IMG/VR virus record: IMGVR_UViG_3300044622_000912
Location: 1 to 44,544 of that record
Direction: 5' to 3' (one strand)
DNA length: 44,544 nt
Source of the DNA: a virus
The notes under the pieces are model-generated. The model searched no databases. It saw only the letters and a list, made by a program, of their open reading frames with translations, and was not told the origin of the DNA. Below are positions 23,192 to 33,500 of this stretch, piece after piece (the first letter of the stretch is position 1; each line of letters opens with the position of its first letter). Position numbers and translations under genes: made by a program.

Positions 23192-25165
23192 ATGGGTTAC
23201 GGTTCAATAGAAGATATAGTTAAGGCTGGATTGACAGGGGCTGCTTTAATAGCGGCAGTGAAAGCGCTTGAAGCAACCGCAAAGAAAGATGGTATTGAAG
23301 CGGGAAAGGAGCAAAATAAAGATAAAGTTACTAGTACTGAATTTGAAACTTCATTAGACGCTAAAACTGCCAAAAATTTTGGTGATGCTTTAACAAACCC
23401 ATTGGAAGAAATGGGAACCGCAATTAAAGGAATGGTGGAAGGGTTAGACCCAACTAATTTTGAAGGTGCGGATTATCTAATGAAAAGTGGTCAAGAATTG
23501 GCCAACGCAATGGGTATCGGACAAGCAAGAATGTCTGAGATGAGAACCACAATTGCGGACTCAGTTCCTGAAATGTTAAAATTAGGTCTTACTTCTACTG
23601 AAGCATTTGCAGTGTTAAAAGATGTACCAGTTGCACTTGGTGTTAATACAACTATGGGTACTGAGGCTCTTAGAGAAATGGGTGCTGCTGCTAAAGTAAG
23701 TAGTGTTAGTGCTGGAGTTTTAGCCTCAGAATTTAAAGGTGTTGGTATGTCATTATATGATGTTGGTGACAGAATGGCTGAAGTCGCAATTTATGCAAAA
23801 AGTGTTGGAGCTAATGTAAATGTGGTATCAAAATCAGTTGTTGAAAATCTTTATAAACTTAATTTGTATAATTTTGATAATGGTGTTAAAGGTTTAGCCA
23901 AAATGGCTTCTAATGCTGCGTCTCTTGGTGTAACTATGGAACACGTAGAAAAAGTTACGGAACAAGTGTTCAATCCAGAAGGAGCTATTAATCTGGCCGC
24001 AGGACTACAAAGGTTAGGTGTTTCAAGTAGTGCATTGTTAGATCCTTTAAAAGCGATGGATTTAAGTATGAATGATCCTGAACAACTACAAAAAGAAATT
24101 GGTAACATTGCAAAAGAATTTTCAAGTTTTAATAAAGAAACAGGTAAATTTGAAATTATGCCAGGTTCTAAAAGACGTTTAATGGAAGTTGCGAATGAAT
24201 TAAAAATTCCCGCAAAAGACTTAGCAAATATGTCTATAAAAGCATCTGAGTTTGATATGAAAATGAGTAAAATCAAATTCCCAAGTTTAGCGGCATCTGA
24301 AGAAGATAAGACCTTAATAGCAAATATGTCACAAATGAAAGGTGGTGAGGCTTTTATTCAAATAAAAAATGATAAGACAGGTAATATGGATGAGATTAAT
24401 GTCTCAAAATTAACTGCCGATCAACTTACAAAATTAAGAGAACAACAATCCGATAAAGATAAAACAATTGAAGAGTTGGCACTTGATTCATTAACTGTTT
24501 TAGAATCTATTGATGCGGGAATAAATGGAGGTAAAGCATCATCTACTCTTGGTAAGGCGTCATCACCGGCAATGGATAGGTTTTATAATGCGGTTAATGT
24601 TGTTAGAAAAGAAAGTGTTAGAGCTGCCACAAAAGATGTGACAACAGATAAAGTTAGAGAAGGATATAGTGCAATTACTGGTGGGGTTGAAGAAATGGGA
24701 GTTAAGGCATTACAAGGAGATTTTTCGGGTGCGGGAGACGCACTTTTAAAACTTGGTCCTGATTTAATAAAAATTGGTAAAGATGTTGCAACAGGGTTTG
24801 GAAGTGGTTTGGTTGAAGGTTATGGGAACATTAAACAAGGTATCCAAAATGAGTATGAGCCAGTTACTGGAGTTAAACCATTGGCGGATGATGATAAATC
24901 TAGTCAATTATATAAAGATATGGAATCTTTAATGGGCACTAACTTGATTGAAGGTATAGTGAAGGCATTTAATCTGGTGACAACAAAATCTGAAGTTAGT
25001 GGTAATGTAACACATGATTTTAATATTAAAGGAGATGGTGTTGGATCACTTACTCAGACGGAATTTAATAAATTTTTCTTAGAATCATTAACAGACCCAA
25101 CGATTAAAACACAATTTGAAAAAAGATACGGAACCTCAAATGTAGGACTTCTTACAACACCATAA
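23192..25165 (+). CDS. Tape-measure-like tail protein
   Basis: The 657-residue protein is almost wholly helical, rich in Ala, Lys, Glu, Met, with a Gly/Ala-rich N-terminus (IEDIVKAGLTGAALIAAVKAL) and repeated amphipathic stretches such as EALREMGAAAKVSSVSAGVLASEF. Tape measure proteins fix tail length and fill the tube; T4 gp29 has about 590 residues. Position after tube and chaperone genes and before baseplate genes is the usual one. No transmembrane helix or enzyme motif was seen, which is different from many long tape measures. It has a TATTTAT motif 14 nt before its start. Family membership rests on composition and order rather than on a conserved motif. Confidence 0.7.
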   Translation: MGYGSIEDIVKAGLTGAALIAAVKALEATAKKDGIEAGKEQNKDKVTSTEFETSLDAKTAKNFGDALTNPLEEMGTAIKGMVEGLDPTNFEGADYLMKSGQELANAMGIGQARMSEMRTTIADSVPEMLKLGLTSTEAFAVLKDVPVALGVNTTMGTEALREMGAAAKVSSVSAGVLASEFKGVGMSLYDVGDRMAEVAIYAKSVGANVNVVSKSVVENLYKLNLYNFDNGVKGLAKMASNAASLGVTMEHVEKVTEQVFNPEGAINLAAGLQRLGVSSSALLDPLKAMDLSMNDPEQLQKEIGNIAKEFSSFNKETGKFEIMPGSKRRLMEVANELKIPAKDLANMSIKASEFDMKMSKIKFPSLAASEEDKTLIANMSQMKGGEAFIQIKNDKTGNMDEINVSKLTADQLTKLREQQSDKDKTIEELALDSLTVLESIDAGINGGKASSTLGKASSPAMDRFYNAVNVVRKESVRAATKDVTTDKVREGYSAITGGVEEMGVKALQGDFSGAGDALLKLGPDLIKIGKDVATGFGSGLVEGYGNIKQGIQNEYEPVTGVKPLADDDKSSQLYKDMESLMGTNLIEGIVKAFNLVTTKSEVSGNVTHDFNIKGDGVGSLTQTEFNKFFLESLTDPTIKTQFEKRYGTSNVGLLTTP

Positions 25166-25210
25166 TAGAAAATTCTTAAAATTATGTTTTCTATAAAAAA
25201 GATCTCAAGG

Positions 25211-25217
25211 TATTTAT
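25211..25217 (+). promoter_or_regulatory. TATTTAT motif for the baseplate operon
   Basis: TATTTATTAATAAAAAAGT, 12 nt before ATG 25230. The next two genes are tightly packed behind it. Confidence 0.5.
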
Positions 25218-25229
25218 TAATAAAAAAGT

Positions 25230-28200
25230 ATGTCGGATAGTACATTATCGTTTGCGTCCTCGTCAAATTTTAGGGATATATTATTAGCCCGTAATTTACA
25301 ACCATATTCTGTACCAGGATCTTATTCTCCTAGTAGTAATAGTGTTAATTACGAGACTAATCTTTCTGTTGTAAATGTTATTGACTCACCAAATGGATTA
25401 ATTTCAACAAACCAACTTGCAAATAGTTTATATTCACTTAATGAATACGGACCTGAAGGTGGTTATGATGGAAAATATTCTGTACCTGGAGCACCACTAC
25501 CTGTAGAATCAAATTCAGGACCATACGCACCTACTGATACAGTATTAGATTTAGTTAATGAGTTTTATATTGATGCGGCATACGTACAAAACATTTATGG
25601 ACCTGAAGGTGGTTATAAAGATTTAGTTATTATAACCGATGTGGTTGGTAATCCTAAAATGTATACACCATATTGGGATCCCTCAACATTTGTAACCTCA
25701 TCATATTCACCATACGAGATAGTTTTTAGTAATAATCCAAATGGAACTAACGGTCCATTATCTCAAGATACTTATTTAGCAAAAATTGGTGCAGCTCAAC
25801 TTAAAAGTTTATTTGAAGAGAGAATTGCAAGTGAAATACTACAAGCAAGTGTTGGTAGTGTCAATTTAGATTCATTACAGGATCCGTTTAGTGCAAGTAT
25901 GGTTGCAACAGGGAAACAACCATTCTTCACAAAAAATTGGAGAATTACCGTACCTGAAAACCCAATAAGTGCTTCGGTTACATTAGCGAATAGATTAACG
26001 GGAACATATTTTCCTGTGTCATTTATTCCTGGTGATTATTTTGATGAATCGTTTATTGATAATCCACAAACTGAGGCGGCATTAAATGTTGCAAATAATT
26101 TAACGGGTGGATTTTTGGGACCAATCTTAAATAAATTTAAGAATCCCTCTGAAATATTTGTTGCGAACACAGGTTTTGGACAAAGATCGGTATTATTCTC
26201 AAGTTTAGATTATAATAAATATAGACCGGCTTATAGTAGAGGTATCATACAAGGTGCAACAACTGCAATTGATAGATTATTTGATAAAGATAAAGCACAA
26301 AGTGGTGGATATTATGTAGGTAGTCCGAATTCTGAACCTTCTCAGATTGATTCACCGGCAAATCAAGTCCCAATTGGGAAAAATGGTAGACAAGTACAAA
26401 CTATTGTTTATGGTCCACAAGAACTTGGTATTCTATATGAAGGTAATGAAGCTCAATTACAATTTGGTTTAAAAGGAAAATCATACACCGATGGTGGAGG
26501 TATTGATGGGCAATTTATTTGGACATCACCAAAATATAAAGACAACGCAGGATTTAAAGTAGGTCCTGGTGGAGTCCCTACAAGGTTAGATAATGAATTT
26601 GAAACAATTAAAAGTGATTATGGTAGATACCAATCAACAGATATTGATTTCAAAGGTGATTCAATCTTAGATAAAACACAAAGACTTATTGAATCTGCTG
26701 ATCAAGTACAAGGACAAGCAAGATTAAAACACGTAGGTAATGCAATTAACCAAGTGTCTAAGGTATTCAACGATGGATACAAAGAGATGACAAAGGGTTC
26801 TATGGTATTATCTTATACTGATCAAGCTGATGGGTCTCAAGCGGGTATTGAGTATTGTAGAGTGTTCCAAAAAGACACACCTTACTTTACATATGCTGAC
26901 TTACAAAAGAGTGATGGTATTACAACCGAAGGTAGAAAATTCTCGTATTCAGTTTTGGATAAGACATATAATCTTAACATTGCTCCAATTAAAAATCCGG
27001 GATCAACAAACATTGTAGATAACAAAGTTAAAAAATATATGTTCTCTATTGAGAATTTAGCGTGGAGAACTTCAGATAGACCTGGATTTACTTACGATGA
27101 TTTACCTGTTTGTGAAAAAGGACCAAATGGGGGTAGAGTAATGTGGTTTCCACCATATGATATTTCATTTAGTGATGATAGTACTCCTAACTTTTCAGAA
27201 ACTCCATTCTTGGGTAGACCTGAACCAATTTATACTTATAAAAATACTTCAAGAAAGGGTAGTATAAGTTGGAAGATTGTTGTGGATCATCCGGCAATCA
27301 TGAATACTATTATTCAAAAACAATTGGCGGGAGTTGCAAAACAAAGGGTAGATTCAATTGTTGATTCATTCTTTGCGGGGTGTACAAAATATGATATGTA
27401 TGAATTAGGTATTAAATTTAACACAATACCGACAAGAGATTTATTTACATACCAACAAATATTAAATAACCCAAGATTAACAAATGAAGAGTTGGGTCAG
27501 GTTGCATTTGAAATACCTGTTGAATCTGAGGTAGTTACAACAGGTAATGCGGAAAATGCTACCGGACAAGGTGATGGTGTAGGAAGTACTGGTACCGTAA
27601 CTAATGCAACATCAACACTACAAGATTCAGATATTTTAAAAGAATTTTTAAATTATGGTTTTTATTTTGAAAATGATTGTCCAGAATGTTATGGTTCATA
27701 CGCAACAACCTCATCAAAACCATTTGATAATTGGTACGATTCGTATATACCTAAACAAAGTACTACATACGTAACTAAAGCTCCGGCAAAAGTTTATGTT
27801 GGTTCTCAAGAATTTACAAAAGAAGGTGTACAAACATTTTTTGATAATGTAATTAAAGAAAACTTTAATAAATTAAAAAAAGAATTCTTAGAAAAATTAA
27901 AAGAAGTTATTATTGATAAAGGTGGTACTGTTAAAATTACATTAAGAGGTTCCGCATCTGCACCTGCAACTACAGGTTATAACGTAAATTTATCTAAAAG
28001 AAGGGTTGATACGGTACAAAAATGGTTTAATAAACAAACTCTTGGGGATAAAAAAGTTAGTGAGTTAATTACTGAGAAAAAATTAACAATTAATATTGAT
28101 ACTGTTGGTGAGGTTGAAACTGTTACTGTCAGTAAAGATGGTAACGGTGTTTCTGTTAATTGTAGTACAAATATAACCACAACTCCATCCGTAAATACAA

Positions 28201-30230
28201 CAGGTGGTGATGTTGTAGGGGCATCTTCTAATAGTGCAGCACAATGGTGGTCAGTACCTGCAATGGCTTGTAGACGAGTTTCTTTATCAAAAATTGAGGC
28301 TCAGGTACCGGTTGTAGTAAAACCTCCTGATGGAAATACTGGTGTTGATGGTACATCAGGAAGTAGTGGTACCTCAGGAACAAAGACAGAAACAAATACA
28401 GGTACTACAACAATCAAACCAACACCTAATTTAAGGATTGAACAAAAAATTAAAGAAGGTATATCTAAAAAAATATTAAGATTTTTATTCTCAGAATGTG
28501 ATTACTTTGAGGTTATTAAGGAAAGTGATCCTATGATATATGATAGTATCAAACAAAAGATTAAGTACTTTAATCCTGCGTTCCACTCAACAACACCTGA
28601 GGGATTAAATGCTAGATTAACATTCTTAAATCAATGTATGAGAGCTGGTCAAACAATTCCTGTAATCGGACCTGATGGTAGACCAAAATATAATGATGCG
28701 TTAAATACGTCATTTGGAGCGCCTCCGATCTTAATTTTAAGAATGGGTGACTTCTATCATAGTAAGATTGTACCAAACGGATTAACTATTGCATATGATC
28801 CTATTACATTTGACTTAAACCCTGAAGGTATTGGTGTACAACCAATGATTGCTAAAGTAACGTTAAACTTTAACTTTATTGGTGGACATGGACTTAAAGA
28901 ACCTGTTGAGGAATTACAAAATGCATTATCGTTTAACTATTATGCGAACACTGAAATATACGACGAGAGAGCAACGGCAACAGAAAGTACTGAAGCAAGA
29001 GATAAATACATGGTTGAGAAGATATTATCTAACCAACCAAAGGTAACAACCGCCAGTGTTGTAAATCAACAACCAAAAAGAGGTGGTGAAGCAATTGGAA
29101 CAATATCAGGTGAAGACGATATTGATTACACTAAATTTGTAACTGACTATTGGAATAGTACTAAAGAATATTTTGATGCTTATATCAATACAAATGCGAC
29201 AATTGGTAAAAACTATAACATAGGTATTTTAGATTTATTATTTACAGAAAGAGATTACTCTACAGGTACTGCAGAATTTACACCTGTAATTGAAGTTCCA
29301 ATTTATGGTAAACCAAGTAATGTTGAAGACAAATTGGATAAATTATTTAATAAAGTTAATGGGGATATTTCACAAAGGAACGATCCATTTATGCAAATAG
29401 TTGTTAACAATGATCAATCTATAACTAATAGTGACAAGAGAGAAATTGAAAATAAATTAAAAGAATATGTGACAGGAATTAAACCTGATTTTATCACGAA
29501 TGTGAGTAATAGTGTAAACGATTTAGTTTTATTACAACAGGACTATATTCAATATATAAGAAAGGCAAATTTGGTACTATCAAAAACTGACGGAATAATG
29601 AATTCAAATAATGAACCTGATGTGTATGATATTTCAGGTGATACGTTTACTCAGTTGCAAACTTATTTGAAAAAAATAACAGATAAACATATTGAATTTT
29701 ACGGACCACAAAACGTTGTGAAAAAAGACGATTTATTATATTTAAATGAAGATCATTATAAAAAAACATCGTGTACATTTAATGATGCAAGTGCAAGTTT
29801 AGGTGGTACCGATGTATCAAATAAAAGAGATATTATCGTAAATAGCGATGAAAAAAATAGATTTTATCAAGTTATGTCCAATATATTTAATGATGAAAAT
29901 AGTAGAAATGAATTAAAAACTTTTATACTTAATGGTCAATATGGTAATATACAAGAAGTTACTAAAGTTGTTGACCTTGCGGTTAGTGGGTGTGCAACTC
30001 TTTTTAACCTTTATACTGATTTTAATAAAACCAAATATGATGGTATTAAAAATAATCCATTGTATTTAACATTAATTAAAAGTCCAATAGAAGATAATGT
30101 TAAGTTTGGATTAAAATATAAAAAAGTTAGTGGTACATCACCACAAAAAAAGGCGGTAAAAGAATTATATTCAAATGTGAATGTGGATAATAAAGAAAAA
30201 ACCTTTGATGGTAAAATTAAATTTAATTAA
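25230..30230 (+). CDS. Very large baseplate protein with OmpA-like domain
   Basis: 1666 residues. The N-terminal third is beta-rich with two YGPEGGY copies. At about 850-990 there is an OmpA C-terminal-like domain: VKITLRGSASA (901-911) and YNVNLSKRRVDTVQKW, giving NxxLSxxR with R925, the conserved arginine; the usual GHTD is replaced by GSAS. OmpA-like domains bind peptidoglycan. A flexible linker (TSGSSGTSGTKTETNTGTTT, about 1040-1060) leads to a segment with GAPPILILRMGDFYHSKIVPNGLTI and LNPEGIGVQPMIAKVTLNFNFIGG that resembles tube-initiator or hub proteins. Baseplate location is inferred from position, and the start follows a TATTTAT motif by 12 nt. The gp53-like gene follows at 2 nt. Confidence 0.7.
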   Translation: MSDSTLSFASSSNFRDILLARNLQPYSVPGSYSPSSNSVNYETNLSVVNVIDSPNGLISTNQLANSLYSLNEYGPEGGYDGKYSVPGAPLPVESNSGPYAPTDTVLDLVNEFYIDAAYVQNIYGPEGGYKDLVIITDVVGNPKMYTPYWDPSTFVTSSYSPYEIVFSNNPNGTNGPLSQDTYLAKIGAAQLKSLFEERIASEILQASVGSVNLDSLQDPFSASMVATGKQPFFTKNWRITVPENPISASVTLANRLTGTYFPVSFIPGDYFDESFIDNPQTEAALNVANNLTGGFLGPILNKFKNPSEIFVANTGFGQRSVLFSSLDYNKYRPAYSRGIIQGATTAIDRLFDKDKAQSGGYYVGSPNSEPSQIDSPANQVPIGKNGRQVQTIVYGPQELGILYEGNEAQLQFGLKGKSYTDGGGIDGQFIWTSPKYKDNAGFKVGPGGVPTRLDNEFETIKSDYGRYQSTDIDFKGDSILDKTQRLIESADQVQGQARLKHVGNAINQVSKVFNDGYKEMTKGSMVLSYTDQADGSQAGIEYCRVFQKDTPYFTYADLQKSDGITTEGRKFSYSVLDKTYNLNIAPIKNPGSTNIVDNKVKKYMFSIENLAWRTSDRPGFTYDDLPVCEKGPNGGRVMWFPPYDISFSDDSTPNFSETPFLGRPEPIYTYKNTSRKGSISWKIVVDHPAIMNTIIQKQLAGVAKQRVDSIVDSFFAGCTKYDMYELGIKFNTIPTRDLFTYQQILNNPRLTNEELGQVAFEIPVESEVVTTGNAENATGQGDGVGSTGTVTNATSTLQDSDILKEFLNYGFYFENDCPECYGSYATTSSKPFDNWYDSYIPKQSTTYVTKAPAKVYVGSQEFTKEGVQTFFDNVIKENFNKLKKEFLEKLKEVIIDKGGTVKITLRGSASAPATTGYNVNLSKRRVDTVQKWFNKQTLGDKKVSELITEKKLTINIDTVGEVETVTVSKDGNGVSVNCSTNITTTPSVNTTGGDVVGASSNSAAQWWSVPAMACRRVSLSKIEAQVPVVVKPPDGNTGVDGTSGSSGTSGTKTETNTGTTTIKPTPNLRIEQKIKEGISKKILRFLFSECDYFEVIKESDPMIYDSIKQKIKYFNPAFHSTTPEGLNARLTFLNQCMRAGQTIPVIGPDGRPKYNDALNTSFGAPPILILRMGDFYHSKIVPNGLTIAYDPITFDLNPEGIGVQPMIAKVTLNFNFIGGHGLKEPVEELQNALSFNYYANTEIYDERATATESTEARDKYMVEKILSNQPKVTTASVVNQQPKRGGEAIGTISGEDDIDYTKFVTDYWNSTKEYFDAYINTNATIGKNYNIGILDLLFTERDYSTGTAEFTPVIEVPIYGKPSNVEDKLDKLFNKVNGDISQRNDPFMQIVVNNDQSITNSDKREIENKLKEYVTGIKPDFITNVSNSVNDLVLLQQDYIQYIRKANLVLSKTDGIMNSNNEPDVYDISGDTFTQLQTYLKKITDKHIEFYGPQNVVKKDDLLYLNEDHYKKTSCTFNDASASLGGTDVSNKRDIIVNSDEKNRFYQVMSNIFNDENSRNELKTFILNGQYGNIQEVTKVVDLAVSGCATLFNLYTDFNKTKYDGIKNNPLYLTLIKSPIEDNVKFGLKYKKVSGTSPQKKAVKELYSNVNVDNKEKTFDGKIKFN

Positions 30231-30232
30231 AA

Positions 30233-30556
30233 ATGAATTTACAATATTATAACAGATATAATGAATTTTTAATAAATGGACAACAAACCGTTGTTCCATA
30301 CATAAATTTACCTGCAAAAACAACTGATAAAAATTTCATATACAAAGTTGGACAATCAAGGTTAGATAAGATATCGTTCCAATTTTATAGTACACCATAT
30401 TTTGGGTGGTTAGTACAAATGGCAAACCCCCAATATAGTGGTATGGAATCAAACATACCCGATGGGGCAATTTTAACAATACCATTCCCCCTTGTTAAGT
30501 CATTACAGGATTATAAAAACGAATTAGAAAATTATTACTTCTATTATGGTAGATAA
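30233..30556 (+). CDS. 53: gp53-like baseplate wedge protein
   Basis: The 107-residue protein carries YKVGQSRLDKISFQFYSTPYFGWLVQMANP followed by NIPDGAILTIPFPL, the LysM-like layout of T4 gp53, P2 gpX and related baseplate proteins (a strand, two helices around the Y..W motif, then a Pro-rich strand). T4 gp53 is longer (about 196). Such proteins sit in the wedge and help lock it to the hub. The ATG lies 2 nt after the preceding stop and the gene overlaps the next one by 11 nt, so the three baseplate genes form one operon. Confidence 0.72.
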   Translation: MNLQYYNRYNEFLINGQQTVVPYINLPAKTTDKNFIYKVGQSRLDKISFQFYSTPYFGWLVQMANPQYSGMESNIPDGAILTIPFPLVKSLQDYKNELENYYFYYGR

Positions 30557-33500
30557 AGGTGAAAACATATTAGTGGAATTTGATTACGATAACATTACCT
30601 TAATAGACCCAAATAAAATTGTAGATAGTGAAGGTAAAGTTAGTGATAGATTAGTTAAACATGAGAACCTTGTGTTTTATGCAAATCTAGAATGTAATGT
30701 ATTACCAAGAACTAAATTAGCCTTAGGATCGGCATTGAATGATTCCGTTAGAACTGTTTCCGTTGGTAAGATTAATTTCTTAAATCCTGGAAACAAAACG
30801 TTCATGGATAACAGATATACCGATGAAATCACCGGTAAAGGATCTTTACAGGGTCAAGGGGTAAACCAACCAAAATTAAACGCAGTTCAAAACCCAAACA
30901 AATCTGATGATTTTTACCTTACACAGAGTACATACTCAAATGGAACTCCTGGTGCGGTTGATAATGGTTTATTGGGTATTACTGATATACAGGTTGCAAT
31001 TGACACAAGTTTCTTACCTACCGTAACGGTTAACTTAGTAGATATTAAAGGAAGGGCGTTATTTGAAGGTGGAAACAATTCACCTTATTCTGCGTTTTTC
31101 CAATTACCATACCCAATGTTTTATTTAACATTAAAAGGATATTACGGAAAGGCCGTTAGATTACCATTAATGTTACAATCGTTTACGTCAAATTTTGATA
31201 ATTCAACAGGTAACTTTAAGATTACATTGAAGTTTTTTGGTTATAAGTATACTGTGATGTCTTATGTGAATTGGGGAGCTATGATGGCGGTACCACATAT
31301 GTATAATAATTTTGTTTCAACTGCACAAGCAAGTACAAACACACCTGCGGGATCTAACCTTGATAAAATGTCGGCAAAACAAGTTAGTAGAGGTTATCAA
31401 AAAATGAAAGAATTATATTCTGAATATAAATCAAAAGGTTTAATTGACGATGATTTTCCTGAGATAACGATTACACAATTAAAGGCTCGTTTAGATAGAT
31501 TTATTAATAATATATTAGAAAAATTTACCAAAGAAAATTTGGGATCAATAACAGAATTAGATAATTTTCAAACTCAGTTAACGGAATTTCAGAAAAAAGT
31601 ATTTTTTTATGGCGATTCATGGTTTGAAACATACATGGATAAAACAACTTCATATAATTTAAAAGACACTAAGGAAGTTGTTTATACGTATAAGAAAGAC
31701 TATTCGGATCCTAACAAACAAGCTGAGGCCGAAACTAAATTGGCTGGTATTTTTACTGAATATCAAAAATTATTACAAAGTAATAGTGTTGCGGGGAAAA
31801 ATGGTAGTTATACCGTTGGTGGTAAAATCACAAAAAGTGAAGTACCTATAAACGCAACTGTAGAAAAATGTTACGCAAAAATTAATCCACTTACGGATAT
31901 TGATTTTGCAAAAACGTATGAAGAAAGAAACGGTAAACCTGCAAAGACACAAACTGAATTAGATACGTTTATTGCGACTAACTCAATTGTACCTGGAACT
32001 AAGTTCTTTGTATTTGAGGGTACTGATCACTTTATTGATATAACAGAAAAGGCAGCGAAAGAATCGTCAAAACTTAGAAGAGAAATTGAAGAAAAAATTT
32101 CCGAAAATCTTAATGAACAATTAAGTAATAAAGACACTGGTGTAGGATTTAAACCATCTATTAGAAACGTATTGGCAGTTTTCTTTGCTCAAGGTGAAGC
32201 GTTTATTCGTTTAATGGATGATGTCCATTCTAAAGCTTGGGATTTAAGGGAAAATAAATACAGACGACAAGCAATTTTTGGTAGTAATAGTAGTGCATTG
32301 AGTGTGGATGTTAAATCATCAACCCAAAATAATGAACCGATTTATCCTTGGCCTCAAGTTATTAAAGAAACTTTGGGTGATGATAAACAAGAGAAATTTG
32401 AAATTGTTTATCCGGGAGACAAATCAATTTCAACCATGACAAAGGCGTATATTCCTGAAATATGGCCTGAAGTTGAATTTGTTGAGGAATTTATTAAAGG
32501 TTATACTGATAGGGAACCTAAAGATCCTGATTATGGTGATGAGTCTAATGTGGTTACAAGACCAAATAGATTAAGTTTAAATGCTCTTGATTTCCCTGTA
32601 ACAAATGAGGTATTCCAAAACAAAGAAGAGATAAAATTCTTTTATGAGATTTATGAAAGGATTATGGTTAACACTTATTATTCTAAATTAAATAGACAAT
32701 CAGGATATGATGCGAGCATCTTTATGGTTGAAGCGGAAGACGAAAAGATTAATATACTTAAGAGTTTAGGTAATGATAATCCATTTTTAACTCAAAAACT
32801 AAAACGATACTTAATTGATCAAAATAATTTCTTAACATTTTTAAGACACATTTCAAATCAAGGAGAAGGTGAAAGTTGGCAAAAATTCATAAGAGGAGAA
32901 TTCACAATAAATTACCTTAAGAATAAAACTAACGTACCTTTTGAATTATTTAATCAACAAATTTTAACAAATGAAAGATCTCAACCAAATGTTTCATTAA
33001 CTGATGAATCAAAAATAATAGACTACATAGGAAATCAAACCTCTAGTAATGAATTTGATTTTTCTGATATGTATCCTATTACTAATTTTAATTGGTGTCA
33101 GAATTATCTTGCAGATGGAAAGGCACTTCAAAATGTTAATTTAGCGTATAACACTAAAGATGTATTATCGTACAATACAACACATAAAACAATTTGTAAT
33201 TTTAATAACGACGACACTAACGATAAGAAAAGACCTATAACTAACTTTAACTATAAGGCTGACGTATTTAGTCAAAATATTGACACCTCTAATTTCAAAA
33301 CATTCTATAATAGTAGAAAAATTGAGGAACAATTCACAACTGAAGGTAATTTAAATTACACTAATTATGATGGATTTGTAACTGATACTCAGACCACTTC
33401 AATATTGAACACACCTTATTTTATAAATGCAATTCAAAATGGTGTGTATAATTTTAGATATAAACCAAATGATTTATCATCCTACAAACAAGCCGCATAT

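Noticed and set aside
25168-25200. ATAGAAAA...TTTTCTAT inverted repeat after the tape measure gene
   Set aside because: The stem is all weak pairs but one and is followed by A, not T; not a convincing terminator in this direction.
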